In this document: one piece after another, positions 7,136-15,084 of the stretch | How positions within the stretch are numbered: the first letter of the stretch is position 1 | Layout: the number at the start of each line of letters is the position of its first letter | DNA from: Bacillus sp. MUM 116 | GTDB taxonomy: Bacteria; Bacillota; Bacilli; Bacillales; Cytobacillaceae | Direction of reading: 5' to 3' | NCBI RefSeq assembly: GCF_001866655.1 | Contig: NZ_MLYR01000100.1 | Location: 1-47,342, forward strand | DNA length: 47,342 nucleotides | Position numbers and translations under genes: made by a program | The notes under the pieces: generated by a model | What the model was told of the DNA's origin: nothing | The model's database searches: none | What the model saw: the letters and a program-made list of their open reading frames with translations, nothing else

Positions 7136-9772
7136 ATGGATCAGAAAAAGCTTGTTTTAATAGATGGGAACAGCATTGCTTACAGGGCATTTTTTGCGCT
7201 TCCGCTCTTGAATAATGATAAAGGGATTCATACTAATGCAGTATATGGCTTCACCATGATGCTGATGAAAATAATTGAAGATGAAAAACCGACCCATTTA
7301 CTAGTTGCCTTTGATGCCGGAAAAACTACCTTCCGTCACAAAACATTTGGAGAATATAAGGGAGGGAGACAAAAAACACCTCCTGAATTATCAGAGCAAT
7401 TTCCGTTTATCCGCGAACTGCTGGATGCCTACGGGATTTCACGGTATGAACTCGATAATTATGAGGCAGATGATATTATCGGAACACTATCACGAAATGC
7501 CGAAGCTGATGGCTATAATGTGAAAGTGATTTCCGGAGATAAAGATTTAACGCAGCTTTCCTCTGAAAAAACAACTGTCGGAATTACCCGCAAAGGAATC
7601 ACGGATATTGAAGAATATACCCCAGAGCACATCAAGGAAAAATACGGTCTTACCCCTCTACAAATCATCGATATGAAGGGATTAATGGGAGATACATCTG
7701 ACAATATCCCAGGTGTACCGGGAGTTGGTGAAAAAACAGCTATTAAATTACTGAAGGAATTTTCTACATTAGAAAATCTGTTGGAATCGGTCGACCAAGT
7801 AAGTGGGAAAAAACTGCAGGAAAAGCTTGAGGAATTTAAAAATCAAGCAATAATGAGTAAAGAATTAGCAACCATTGAAAGAGAGGCGCCTGTAGAAATC
7901 CAATTGGATGAAATCTCCTACGAAGGGTATACGAGAGAAAAGGTAGCAGCATTATTTAAAGAATTAGGTTTTAATTCATTGCTGGATAAACTGGGCGATT
8001 CAGACTTAGTTGAGGTTCAAGAAGAGTTAGATGAAATTGAGTTTCACATCCCTGAAGAAATCACTTCGGATCTATTTTCCGATGATAATTATTTCTATGT
8101 GGAAATGCTAGATGATAATTACCATTATGCTGATATCGTCGGTTTTTCACTAGTGAATGAAAACGGAAATTTTTATATTCCAACCGAGAAGGCATTAAAC
8201 TCGGAGTATTTTAAAAAATGGGCAGAGGATGAAAGTAGAAAGAAAACCGTTTATGATGCTAAACGTTCAGAGGTTTCTTTACGAAGATATGGGATTCATT
8301 TAAAGGGTGTCGACTTTGATACATTGATCGCCTCTTATATCATTAACCCGACTGAAAGCATTGAGGATCTTGCATCAATTGCAAAAAGGAATGATGTACA
8401 TAATATTCAATCCGACGAGGCATTTTATGGAAAAGGTTCGAAACGTAAAATTCCTGAAATGCAGATGCTTGCAGACCATCTAGTAAGAAAAAGCCTGACA
8501 ATGTCTGTTTTAAAGGGAAAACTGGAACATGATTTAAAAGAGAATGAACAATATGAATTATTCACTGATCTTGAAATGCCGTTATCGCTTATTTTGGCAG
8601 ATATGGAGGCATGCGGGATTAAGGTGGACAGCGAGCGGCTGCGGTTGATGGGGCAGGAACTTAACGACCGATTAATTGATATTGAGAAGGTTATTCATGA
8701 ATTGGCAGGGGAAAAGTTTAACATTAATTCTCCGAAACAATTGGGGATTATTTTATTTGAGAAACTTGGACTGCCTTCTCTCAAGAAAACGAAAACAGGA
8801 TATTCAACTTCAGCAGATGTGCTGGAAAAACTGGCTTCCGACCATGAAATCATCGAATACATTCTTCTTTACAGACAGTTAGGGAAGCTGCAGTCAACCT
8901 ATGTTGAAGGTTTACTTAAGGTAATAAATATCAAAAACGGTAAGGTTCATACAAGATTTCAACAAACGTTAACAGCGACGGGAAGATTAAGTTCCATTGA
9001 TCCCAACCTGCAAAACATTCCAATTCGCCTTGAAGAAGGACGGAAAATCCGCCAAGCTTTTGTTCCATCTGAAAAAGACTGGGTGATCTTTGCTGCGGAT
9101 TATTCGCAAATTGAACTCCGTGTTCTTGCGGATATCGCTGGTGATACCAAGCTAATTCAAGCCTTTAAAGAAGACTTGGATATTCATACGAAAACAGCGA
9201 TGGAAGTATTTCATGTCAGTGCTGATGAGGTCACATCCAATATGAGACGTCAGGCAAAGGCTGTTAATTTTGGGATTGTCTATGGAATCAGTGATTATGG
9301 ATTATCTCAAGGGTTAGGAATTACCCGCAAAGAAGCCGGGAAATTTATTGAACGTTATCTTGACAGCTACCCGGGTGTCAAAGATTATATGGATGATATT
9401 ATAAAGCTGGCCAAACAAAAAGGATATGTTACAACATTATTGCATCGAAGAAGATATATACCAGAAATAACCAGTCGCAACTTTAATATTCGTAGCTTTG
9501 CGGAAAGAACAGCAATGAACACCCCGATTCAGGGAAGTGCAGCGGATATTATCAAAAAAGCGATGATTGATATGGACGTGGCTCTTAAAGAACATAAGCT
9601 AAAAGCAAAGCTATTGCTTCAAGTGCATGATGAATTAATCTTTGAGGCCCCGCAGGATGAAATTGAAATTCTCAAAAACCTGGTTCCAGAAGTCATGGAA
9701 CATGCACTCGAATTAAAAGTGCCGTTAAAAGTAGACTATGCCTATGGACCGACCTGGTTTGATGCCAAGTAA
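7136..9772 (+). CDS. polA: DNA polymerase I (PolA)
   Basis: 878 residues, close to B. subtilis PolA (880). Residues 1-295 form the 5'-3' (flap) exonuclease, with LIDGNSIAYRAFFA, DNYEADDIIG and GLMGDTSDNIPGVPGVGEKTA. The middle domain (about 300-470) lacks the DxE and other metal ligands of a proofreading exonuclease, as in B. subtilis and Geobacillus. The polymerase domain has motif A DYSQIELRVLA (Asp655), the O helix RRQAKAVNFGIVYG and motif C QVHDELIFE (Asp832). The GTG at 7133 is possible, but the ATG at 7136 is better spaced from AGAGGAGG (7121-7128). An extended -10 (TGTTAGAAT, 7053-7061) is the likely promoter. The stop is 15 nt from mutM. Confidence 0.97.
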   Translation: MDQKKLVLIDGNSIAYRAFFALPLLNNDKGIHTNAVYGFTMMLMKIIEDEKPTHLLVAFDAGKTTFRHKTFGEYKGGRQKTPPELSEQFPFIRELLDAYGISRYELDNYEADDIIGTLSRNAEADGYNVKVISGDKDLTQLSSEKTTVGITRKGITDIEEYTPEHIKEKYGLTPLQIIDMKGLMGDTSDNIPGVPGVGEKTAIKLLKEFSTLENLLESVDQVSGKKLQEKLEEFKNQAIMSKELATIEREAPVEIQLDEISYEGYTREKVAALFKELGFNSLLDKLGDSDLVEVQEELDEIEFHIPEEITSDLFSDDNYFYVEMLDDNYHYADIVGFSLVNENGNFYIPTEKALNSEYFKKWAEDESRKKTVYDAKRSEVSLRRYGIHLKGVDFDTLIASYIINPTESIEDLASIAKRNDVHNIQSDEAFYGKGSKRKIPEMQMLADHLVRKSLTMSVLKGKLEHDLKENEQYELFTDLEMPLSLILADMEACGIKVDSERLRLMGQELNDRLIDIEKVIHELAGEKFNINSPKQLGIILFEKLGLPSLKKTKTGYSTSADVLEKLASDHEIIEYILLYRQLGKLQSTYVEGLLKVINIKNGKVHTRFQQTLTATGRLSSIDPNLQNIPIRLEEGRKIRQAFVPSEKDWVIFAADYSQIELRVLADIAGDTKLIQAFKEDLDIHTKTAMEVFHVSADEVTSNMRRQAKAVNFGIVYGISDYGLSQGLGITRKEAGKFIERYLDSYPGVKDYMDDIIKLAKQKGYVTTLLHRRRYIPEITSRNFNIRSFAERTAMNTPIQGSAADIIKKAMIDMDVALKEHKLKAKLLLQVHDELIFEAPQDEIEILKNLVPEVMEHALELKVPLKVDYAYGPTWFDAK

Positions 9773-9787
9773 AAAGAGGTGGATTAA

Positions 9788-10615
9788 ATGCCCGAACTTC
9801 CAGAAGTCGAAACGGTGCGAAAAACATTAAAAAATTTAGTAATTCATAAAGAAATTAAAGATGTTTCAGTCTATTGGCCAAAAATCATTAAAAATCCTGG
9901 AGAAAACGAGCAATTCGCCGATGCCCTAAAAGGGGAAAGTATTTTAGATGTGGGGCGAAGAGGGAAATTTTTAATCCTTTACACGGAGCATTATGCACTA
10001 GTATCCCATCTAAGGATGGAAGGAAAATATGGACTTTATCCAAAAGAAGTGCCCTTTGACAAACATACCCATGTGATTTTTCACTTTGCAGATGAAACTG
10101 AGCTAAGGTATCGTGATGTTCGTAAATTTGGAACGATGCATTTATATAAAAAAGGGGAAGAATTCCTGCGGTCACCGTTATTGGAACTCGGTCCAGAGCC
10201 TTTTGATGAAACCTTTACCAAAGATTATTTAAGCAGGATGTTAAAAAAGACAACAAGAAAAGTAAAATCGGCCTTATTGGATCAAAAGATTTTAGTGGGG
10301 CTTGGCAACATCTATGTAGATGAAGCACTTTTTCGGGCCGGGATTCATCCGGAACGAATTGCGAATTCCTTAACAGAGGAAGAGGTCATGATTCTCCATC
10401 AAGAAATTATTGATACATTAAGCGAAGCGGTGAAAAAGGGAGGGAGTACCATCCGGTCATATGTCAATTCGCAAGGTGAAATCGGCATGTTTCAGCTTGA
10501 ATTATACGCCTATGGCCGCAAAGGGGAAGCGTGCAAACGGTGCGGAACACCGATTGAAAAAATAACAGTCGGCGGGCGGGGAACCCATTTTTGTCCAAAC
10601 TGTCAAAAGATTTAA
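9788..10615 (+). CDS. mutM: formamidopyrimidine-DNA glycosylase (MutM/Fpg)
   Basis: Excises 8-oxoguanine and formamidopyrimidines and nicks the abasic site. 275 residues. The N-terminus MPELPEVE exposes the catalytic proline after Met removal, next to the essential Glu3. The H2TH region holds LVGLGNIYVDEALF. The C-terminal zinc finger has four cysteines (CKRC...CPNC) and the DNA-binding Arg in VGGRGTHFC. The ATG at 9788 follows AAAGAGGTGG. It lies 15 nt after polA, so the two repair genes are probably cotranscribed. Confidence 0.97.
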   Translation: MPELPEVETVRKTLKNLVIHKEIKDVSVYWPKIIKNPGENEQFADALKGESILDVGRRGKFLILYTEHYALVSHLRMEGKYGLYPKEVPFDKHTHVIFHFADETELRYRDVRKFGTMHLYKKGEEFLRSPLLELGPEPFDETFTKDYLSRMLKKTTRKVKSALLDQKILVGLGNIYVDEALFRAGIHPERIANSLTEEEVMILHQEIIDTLSEAVKKGGSTIRSYVNSQGEIGMFQLELYAYGRKGEACKRCGTPIEKITVGGRGTHFCPNCQKI

Positions 10616-10654
10616 TTACGATGTAAAAGCCCGATTAAAGGCACACATAGGATA

Positions 10655-10697
10655 GGCTCCTTCCATATACTATCGTAGTGATTGACAGGAAGGAGCC
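10655..10697 (+). promoter_or_regulatory. inverted repeat that can sequester the ytaF ribosome binding site
   Basis: GGCTCCTTCC (10655-10664) and GGAAGGAGCC (10688-10697) are a perfect 10-bp inverted repeat. The right arm contains the AAGGAG Shine-Dalgarno of ytaF, and the 23-nt loop holds a small stem, ACTA-TCG-TAGT. Folding would block ytaF translation, especially in read-through RNA from mutM. CATATACT at 10664-10671 resembles a sporulation-type -10, but I cannot place a matching -35. Confidence 0.6.
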
Positions 10698-10705
10698 CTA
10701 AATCA

Positions 10706-11341
10706 ATGGTTCAATTGTTCTCACTTCTAATACTAGCTCTTGCACTCAGTCTCGACAGCTTTAGTGTTGGATTTACCTATGGACTAAGAAAAATGATTAT
10801 GCCGGTAAAATCTGTATTAATCATTGCCAGCTGTGCGGGATTATCTTTATTGCTCGCTGTGTCAATCGGACATGGTCTTGCAAAAATTTTATCACCAAGC
10901 ATAACTGCGGGGCTTGGGGGATTCATTCTTATTGCTTTGGGTGCAGGAGTAATATATCAATATTTTCGGCCGGAAAAAGAGAAAGAAGTTCAAAAACAGG
11001 AAAAAACTATTGTAAATTTTGAAATTCGCTCTCTTGGTTTAGCGATTAATATCTTGAAAAAACCGTTGTCTGCCGATTTTGACCAATCCGGTACCATTAC
11101 TGGAATCGAAGCATTAGCACTGGGATTGGCTTTGTCTCTAGATTCTTTTGGTGCAGGAATAGGAGCGGCCATGCTGGGGTTTTCCCCCTATTATTTAGCG
11201 ATTGCCGTAGGCATCATGAGCCCCACATTTGTCCTTCTTGGAATTAAAATCGGATCATTGTTTCACAAATACGATTGGATTCAAAAGCTTACCTTTTTAC
11301 CGGGGGTTATGTTAATCATAATTGGAATTTGTAAATTATAA
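10706..11341 (+). CDS. ytaF: sporulation membrane protein YtaF (MntP/DUF204-like)
   Basis: 211-residue integral membrane protein with about six hydrophobic segments arranged as two DUF204-type halves, each starting with the hallmark ALSLDSF (near residues 10-16 and 140-150). This fold is shared with MntP manganese exporters; YtaF is the sporulation-associated Bacillus paralogue and its substrate is unknown. A long upstream frame starts at TTG 10682, but the ATG at 10706 is correctly spaced from GGAAGGAG (10688-10695) and starts directly at the first membrane segment. The ribosome binding site lies in a strong hairpin. The gene sits between mutM and coaE as in B. subtilis. Confidence 0.9.
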   Translation: MVQLFSLLILALALSLDSFSVGFTYGLRKMIMPVKSVLIIASCAGLSLLLAVSIGHGLAKILSPSITAGLGGFILIALGAGVIYQYFRPEKEKEVQKQEKTIVNFEIRSLGLAINILKKPLSADFDQSGTITGIEALALGLALSLDSFGAGIGAAMLGFSPYYLAIAVGIMSPTFVLLGIKIGSLFHKYDWIQKLTFLPGVMLIIIGICKL

Positions 11342-11344
11342 TAT

Positions 11345-11402
11345 GAAAAGCGGAAGCGCCTTGATCAGCCCCGACAAGCGCTGGAGCTAGACAATTCTCG
11401 AA
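11345..11402 (+). repeat. short GC-rich dispersed repeat, copy 1
   Basis: Begins GAAAAGCGGAAGCGCC and continues to GCGCTGGAGCTAGACA, then ATTCTCGAAGTC. The arms GCGCC/GCGCT and AGC-type ends give imperfect dyad symmetry. Related copies are at 15085-15126 and, inverted and shortened, at 38730-38764. All three lie between genes. Confidence 0.8.
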
Positions 11403-11441
11403 GTCAAAAATAAGTTCTTATAGTTTGGAAAGGAACAGCGG

Positions 11442-12044
11442 ATGTCACTAGTAATTGGATTAACAGGCGGGATTGCCAGTGGAAAAAGTACAGTATCTAA
11501 CATGTTTAAGAAAATGCATATAACCGTTATTGATGCCGATGTTGAAGCACGTCTTGCAGTTGAAAGAGGCGAACCAGCCTATTTAAAAATCGTTGAATCC
11601 TTTGGCAGGGAAATTTTACTGTCAAATGAAGAAATTGATCGACCAAAATTAGGTTCCATTATTTTTCATAATGAAGAAAAGAGACAGCTCTTAAACGAAA
11701 TTGTCCATCCCGAAGTACGAAAGCGGATGAGACAGCAGATGGAAGCCGCGGTTTCAAAAAAGGAAGAAATCGTCGTTCTCGACATTCCCTTATTATTCGA
11801 AAGCAAGCTGACCTATATGGTGGAAAAAACAATTCTTGTATATGTAGATCAAGAAGTTCAGCTACAGAGGTTAATGGAAAGAAATCATCTTTCAAAAGAT
11901 GAGGCATTGGCACGAATTCATTCACAAATGCCGCTGGCTGAAAAAGTAAAACTTGCTGACGCAATACTCAATAATAATGGCACATTATTAGAAACAAAAC
12001 ATCAACTCATTAATGTTTTAGCACAATGGGGGGTAACTGTATAA
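11442..12044 (+). CDS. coaE: dephospho-CoA kinase (CoaE)
   Basis: Phosphorylates the 3'-hydroxyl of dephospho-CoA, the last step of coenzyme A synthesis. 200 residues, the usual size. The P-loop GGIASGKST occupies residues 9-17. VIDADVEAR, NEIVHPEVR and VLDIPLLFES are the conserved substrate and lid segments of the family, and a further Arg-rich lid lies at LMERNHLSKDEA. The ATG at 11442 follows AAAGGAACAGCGG. A strong terminator follows at 12052-12078, so it does not share a transcript with gapB. Confidence 0.97.
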   Translation: MSLVIGLTGGIASGKSTVSNMFKKMHITVIDADVEARLAVERGEPAYLKIVESFGREILLSNEEIDRPKLGSIIFHNEEKRQLLNEIVHPEVRKRMRQQMEAAVSKKEEIVVLDIPLLFESKLTYMVEKTILVYVDQEVQLQRLMERNHLSKDEALARIHSQMPLAEKVKLADAILNNNGTLLETKHQLINVLAQWGVTV

Positions 12045-12051
12045 CCTATTT

Positions 12052-12078
12052 GAGAAGGGATCAGCCTTCTCTTTTTTT
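12052..12078 (+). terminator. rho-independent terminator of coaE
   Basis: GAGAAGG and CCTTCTC form a 7-bp stem with a 6-nt loop, followed directly by seven T residues. Confidence 0.93.
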
Positions 12079-12170
12079 ATTGAAATTGCTAGTTTTGGCG
12101 TTAAATCAAGGTTTTCTTGCCTAATGAGTTATCTGAAAAATAAAACATTAAGAAAATCCGCAGATTATCC

Positions 12171-12232
12171 ATCACATTTAGGAATTAATATGTTATACTA
12201 ATTATAAGAAATCAAGTTAACAGTATAACACT
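12171..12232 (+). promoter_or_regulatory. gapB promoter with two CcpN-type operators
   Basis: ATCACA (12171-12176), 17 bp, then the extended -10 TGTTATACT (12191-12199) form the promoter. TATGTTATACT (12189-12199) matches the CcpN consensus TRTGHYATAYW perfectly. AGTATAACACT (12222-12232), read on the other strand, matches 10 of 11 positions. The two sites make a 9-bp perfect inverted repeat (TGTTATACT / AGTATAACA) covering the -10 and about +16 to +26. CcpN represses gapB and pckA under glycolytic conditions in B. subtilis. Confidence 0.8.
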
Positions 12233-12252
12233 TATGCGGAAGGGGCCGTAAA

Positions 12253-13284
12253 ATGAACGCAAGAATTGCGATTAATGGGTTTGGGAGAATTGGAAGGATG
12301 GTTTTTAGAAACGCTATCCTTGAAAATAAGCTTGAAATTGTAGCTATAAATGCGAGCTACCCGGCTGAGACATTAGCTCATCTAATTAAATATGATACAA
12401 ATCACGGACCTTTTCAAGGGGAAGTTATTGCCTTAGATGATGAGTTAATCATAAATGGAAAAAGAGTAAAGTTATTAAACAGCAGAAATCCTGAAGAACT
12501 TCCTTGGAAAGAGCTTAATATAGATATCGTAATTGAAGCAACGGGTAAGTTCAATTCTCGTGAAAAAGCAGCATTGCATTTGGATGCTGGAGCGAAAAAG
12601 GTTATTTTAACCGCTCCGGGTAAAAATGAAGATGTTACGATTGTTGTTGGTGTAAATGATGAAATGCTAAATATTGAGGAACATGACATTATTTCTAACG
12701 CATCATGTACAACAAACTGTCTTGCACCTGTTGCAAAAGTATTGGATGAAAAGTTTGGAATTGAATCTGGTTTAATGACAACCATTCATGCCTATACAAA
12801 TGACCAAAAGAATATTGATAACCCGCATAAGGACTTGCGCAGAGCAAGAGCATGTGGACAATCTATCATTCCAACAACAACTGGTGCTGCAAAAGCATTA
12901 TCATTAGTTTTACCACAGCTTAAGGGTAAATTACATGGCATGGCACTTCGTGTACCAACACCAAATGTTTCCTTAGTTGATTTAGTTGTCGATTTGAAAC
13001 AAGATGTTACAGTCGATGAAATTAATCATGCATTTATTGAAGCAGCAGACGGCCCATTAAAAGGCATTTTAGACTTTACAATGGAACCGCTTGTATCGGT
13101 TGATTTCAATACAAATTCACATTCAGCCATCATTGATGGACTTTCCACCATGGTGATGGGTTCAAGAAAAGTTAAAGTACTTGCCTGGTATGATAATGAG
13201 TGGGGCTATTCATCACGCGTAGTCGACCTAACTTTATTCGTGGCGCAAGAACTGGCTAACGTGAAACAAGTAAAAGTTGGCTAA
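12253..13284 (+). CDS. gapB: gluconeogenic glyceraldehyde-3-phosphate dehydrogenase (GapB)
   Basis: 343 residues. Classical GAPDH fold with the N-terminal Rossmann motif INGFGRIGRM and catalytic Cys152 in SNASCTTNCLAP. The cofactor-discriminating region reads INASYPAETLAHLIKYDTNHG, lacking the acidic residue after the second strand that favours NAD, as expected for the NADP-preferring, gluconeogenic GapB rather than glycolytic GapA. The ATG at 12253 follows GCGGAAGGGGCC. The CcpN-type sites on its promoter support the same assignment. A terminator at 13299-13332 separates it from speD. Confidence 0.96.
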   Translation: MNARIAINGFGRIGRMVFRNAILENKLEIVAINASYPAETLAHLIKYDTNHGPFQGEVIALDDELIINGKRVKLLNSRNPEELPWKELNIDIVIEATGKFNSREKAALHLDAGAKKVILTAPGKNEDVTIVVGVNDEMLNIEEHDIISNASCTTNCLAPVAKVLDEKFGIESGLMTTIHAYTNDQKNIDNPHKDLRRARACGQSIIPTTTGAAKALSLVLPQLKGKLHGMALRVPTPNVSLVDLVVDLKQDVTVDEINHAFIEAADGPLKGILDFTMEPLVSVDFNTNSHSAIIDGLSTMVMGSRKVKVLAWYDNEWGYSSRVVDLTLFVAQELANVKQVKVG

Positions 13285-13298
13285 GATTTGTATAATCC

Positions 13299-13332
13299 AA
13301 AAAATTGCTGTCAATTTGACGGCAATTTTTTT
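13299..13332 (+). terminator. rho-independent terminator of gapB
   Basis: AAATTGCTGTCA (13302-13313) pairs with TGACGGCAATTT (13317-13328), with one G-T wobble and a 3-nt loop. T residues follow. Confidence 0.9.
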
Positions 13333-13408
13333 ACATACGCTGTGTTTGTTCTTGAGCGCAAATCAAGGCAAATTATAATAGAATCTTTAAAAAAATTATT
13401 TTGATAGG

Positions 13409-13437
13409 TTGCAAAAAAAATATAAACAAAGTATACT
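13409..13437 (+). promoter_or_regulatory. sigma-A promoter of speD
   Basis: TTGCAA (13409-13414) and TATACT (13432-13437) are separated by 17 bp. The predicted start is near 13444, giving a leader of about 146 nt. Confidence 0.82.
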
Positions 13438-13443
13438 AGTCAT

Positions 13444-13589
13444 CGTGAACTTCTTGAAATTAGGTAACGATCAATTACTTAAAGGGTTAGGACCTCTCTG
13501 GACTAACTTTCCCCCGTGGTAATTATTTGCTACCGTCAATAACAGGATTTCAAGAATGAAGCAAAAATCCTTAGAGGGGGAAATTGAAT
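13444..13589 (+). ncRNA. structured speD leader with anti-Shine-Dalgarno, candidate translational riboswitch
   Basis: Nested complementary segments: P1 TTCTTGAAAT (13451-13460) with ATTTCAAGAA (13547-13556); P2 GGTA (13463-13466) with TACC (13531-13534); P3 AATTAC (13473-13478) with GTAATT (13519-13524); P4 GTTAG (13486-13490) with CTAAC (13503-13507). The bases after P4, TTTCCCCC (13508-13515), are perfectly complementary to GGGGGAAA (13576-13583), which contains the speD ribosome binding site. That pairing would form a pseudoknot and block translation. I cannot assign it to a known riboswitch class. The ligand is unknown; S-adenosylmethionine or a polyamine would be logical. Confidence 0.6.
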
Positions 13590-13964
13590 ATGGAAACAAT
13601 GGGTAGACACGTCATCTCGGAATTATGGGGATGCGACTTTGAAAAATTGAATGATATGGACTTTATTGAAAAAACTTTTGTTGAGGCAGCTCTTAAATCA
13701 GGTGCGGAAATTCGTGAAGTGGCTTTCCATAAATTTGCTCCTCAAGGCGTGAGCGGTGTCGTGATTATTTCTGAATCACATTTAACCATTCACAGCTTCC
13801 CTGAACACGGATATGCAAGCATTGATGTGTATACTTGCGGCGATTTGAATCCAAATATTGCTGCCGATTATATTGCAGAAGCTCTAAATGCGGAAACACG
13901 TGAGAATATTGAAATTCCACGTGGAATGGGTCCTGTTCATGTGAAACAGGCAAAAGTTCTATAA
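13590..13964 (+). CDS. speD: S-adenosylmethionine decarboxylase proenzyme (SpeD)
   Basis: Decarboxylates S-adenosylmethionine to supply aminopropyl groups for spermidine. 124 residues, the small class-1B prokaryotic type. It self-cleaves before Ser63 (in IISESHLTIH), generating the pyruvoyl cofactor on the alpha chain. Conserved HSFPEHGYASIDVYTCGD follows, with the catalytic His and Cys. The N-terminus METMGRHVISELWGCDF is that of the Bacillus enzyme; an in-frame TTG at 13584 is less likely than the ATG at 13590. The ribosome binding site is GAGGGGG (13574-13580), which the leader can sequester. Confidence 0.97.
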   Translation: METMGRHVISELWGCDFEKLNDMDFIEKTFVEAALKSGAEIREVAFHKFAPQGVSGVVIISESHLTIHSFPEHGYASIDVYTCGDLNPNIAADYIAEALNAETRENIEIPRGMGPVHVKQAKVL

Positions 13965-13988
13965 TAATCATAAATGTGAAAACGGCTG

Positions 13989-14022
13989 AAAAGAGGCGTA
14001 TCCAATGATACACCTCTTTTTC
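13989..14022 (+). terminator. rho-independent terminator of speD
   Basis: AAAAGAGG-C-GTATC and GATAC-A-CCTCTTTT form a stem with one mismatch and a CAAT loop. TTTTTC follows. Confidence 0.88.
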
Positions 14023-14080
14023 TTTTCTTCCCATTTTATTGTACACTAGGAAGAAAGTGATTCTTTCATGGAGGAACAAT

Positions 14081-14479
14081 ATGGCACTTTTCGGAAAGAT
14101 ATTCTTAAGGTTTAGTAAACAAATTGAAACTTCGGATAAGCACTCAGATGAACTGTTAAAAACACACTACTATAAAGCCAGCTTTAATCAATTATTCCAG
14201 TCCGTTGAAGAATTATTTAGACAGGATGCAGATTGCCGAATCGTCACCGTATCAAAAGAACGGGGCGAAATTGCTGTTGAGGTAAATAAGCCTTTTTCTT
14301 GTTTTTTAATTGCCACGGTTGTTTCAACCAGATCAATGGAAACGGCTGTAGATTTTAATCTTTCAACTGAACATTTTTCAATTGGCGGGACCTACCCGGT
14401 CTTAAGAAAGAGAATTGCTTCTTATTACGATAAGCTTAAACAACAGCATACATACACTGGGACAGGGAAAAACGGGTAA
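14081..14479 (+). CDS. uncharacterised small cytosolic protein
   Basis: 132 residues; I do not recognise the family with confidence. There is no signal peptide or membrane segment. The N-terminus is basic and amphipathic (MALFGKIFLRFSKQ). The middle has a beta-rich pattern with CRIVTVSKERGEIAVEV and TAVDFNLSTEH, and the C-terminus is a basic helix (YPVLRKRIASYYDKLKQQH). The order of an ERGEI strand, a variable strand and a C-terminal helix loosely recalls DUF1499-type proteins, but this is too weak for a call. An upstream GTG-less frame reaches 14039; the ATG at 14081 has a clear GGAGGAAC ribosome binding site. It sits alone between speD and nrdR. Confidence 0.75.
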   Translation: MALFGKIFLRFSKQIETSDKHSDELLKTHYYKASFNQLFQSVEELFRQDADCRIVTVSKERGEIAVEVNKPFSCFLIATVVSTRSMETAVDFNLSTEHFSIGGTYPVLRKRIASYYDKLKQQHTYTGTGKNG

Positions 14480-14588
14480 TAGTTCTACTTGTCTTAAAGG
14501 CTTGTTTTTTATAAGATAAAGATAGAATACATGTGAGAAAGATGACAATTGTTCGGGTTTTGTCGGATAGATTTGGAGCTGATTAACA

Positions 14589-15050
14589 ATGAAATGCCCA
14601 TCTTGTCAAAATTACGGTACACGTGTGCTTGATTCCCGTCCAGTTGATGAGGGGCGGGCAACAAGGCGAAGACGAGAATGTGAAGAATGCGGCTATCGTT
14701 TTACAACCTTTGAGAAGATTGAGGAGATTCCTTTAATCGTTGTAAAAAAGGAAGGTACGAGGGAAGAATTTAGTCGGGATAAAATTTTAAGGGGCTTAAT
14801 AAAAGCTTGTGAGAAGCGCCCTGTTGCGTTGAAAGAGTTGGAGGATATTACGCAAGGGGTTGAGAAAGAACTGCGAAGTCAAGGTGTCTCCGAGATTAAA
14901 AGTGAGATGATTGGCGAAATGGTGATGGACAGGCTTGTAAATGTAGATGAAGTCGCTTATGTCCGGTTTGCTTCCGTATACCGTCAATTTAAAGACATTA
15001 ATGTGTTTATTAATGAATTAACAGAACTGATAAAAAAAGAGAAATTATAG
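14589..15050 (+). CDS. nrdR: transcriptional repressor NrdR
   Basis: Nucleotide-sensing repressor of ribonucleotide reductase genes. 153 residues. The N-terminal zinc ribbon uses Cys3, Cys6, Cys31 and Cys34, followed by basic RATRRRRE between the cysteine pairs, and binds NrdR boxes. The ATP-cone spans about 46-136 (IVVKKEGTREEFSRDKILRGL onward) and senses dATP/ATP. The ATG at 14589 follows GGAG at 14575-14578, a rather distant ribosome binding site. It precedes dnaB-dnaI as in B. subtilis, with a dispersed repeat in between. Confidence 0.97.
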   Translation: MKCPSCQNYGTRVLDSRPVDEGRATRRRRECEECGYRFTTFEKIEEIPLIVVKKEGTREEFSRDKILRGLIKACEKRPVALKELEDITQGVEKELRSQGVSEIKSEMIGEMVMDRLVNVDEVAYVRFASVYRQFKDINVFINELTELIKKEKL

Positions 15051-15084
15051 GGAGCTAAAGTGACTTTGGCTCTCAATTTTATTA

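Noticed and set aside
12414..12785. 123-codon minus-strand frame inside gapB
   Set aside because: Shadow of gapB; the product has no domain features and no upstream signal.
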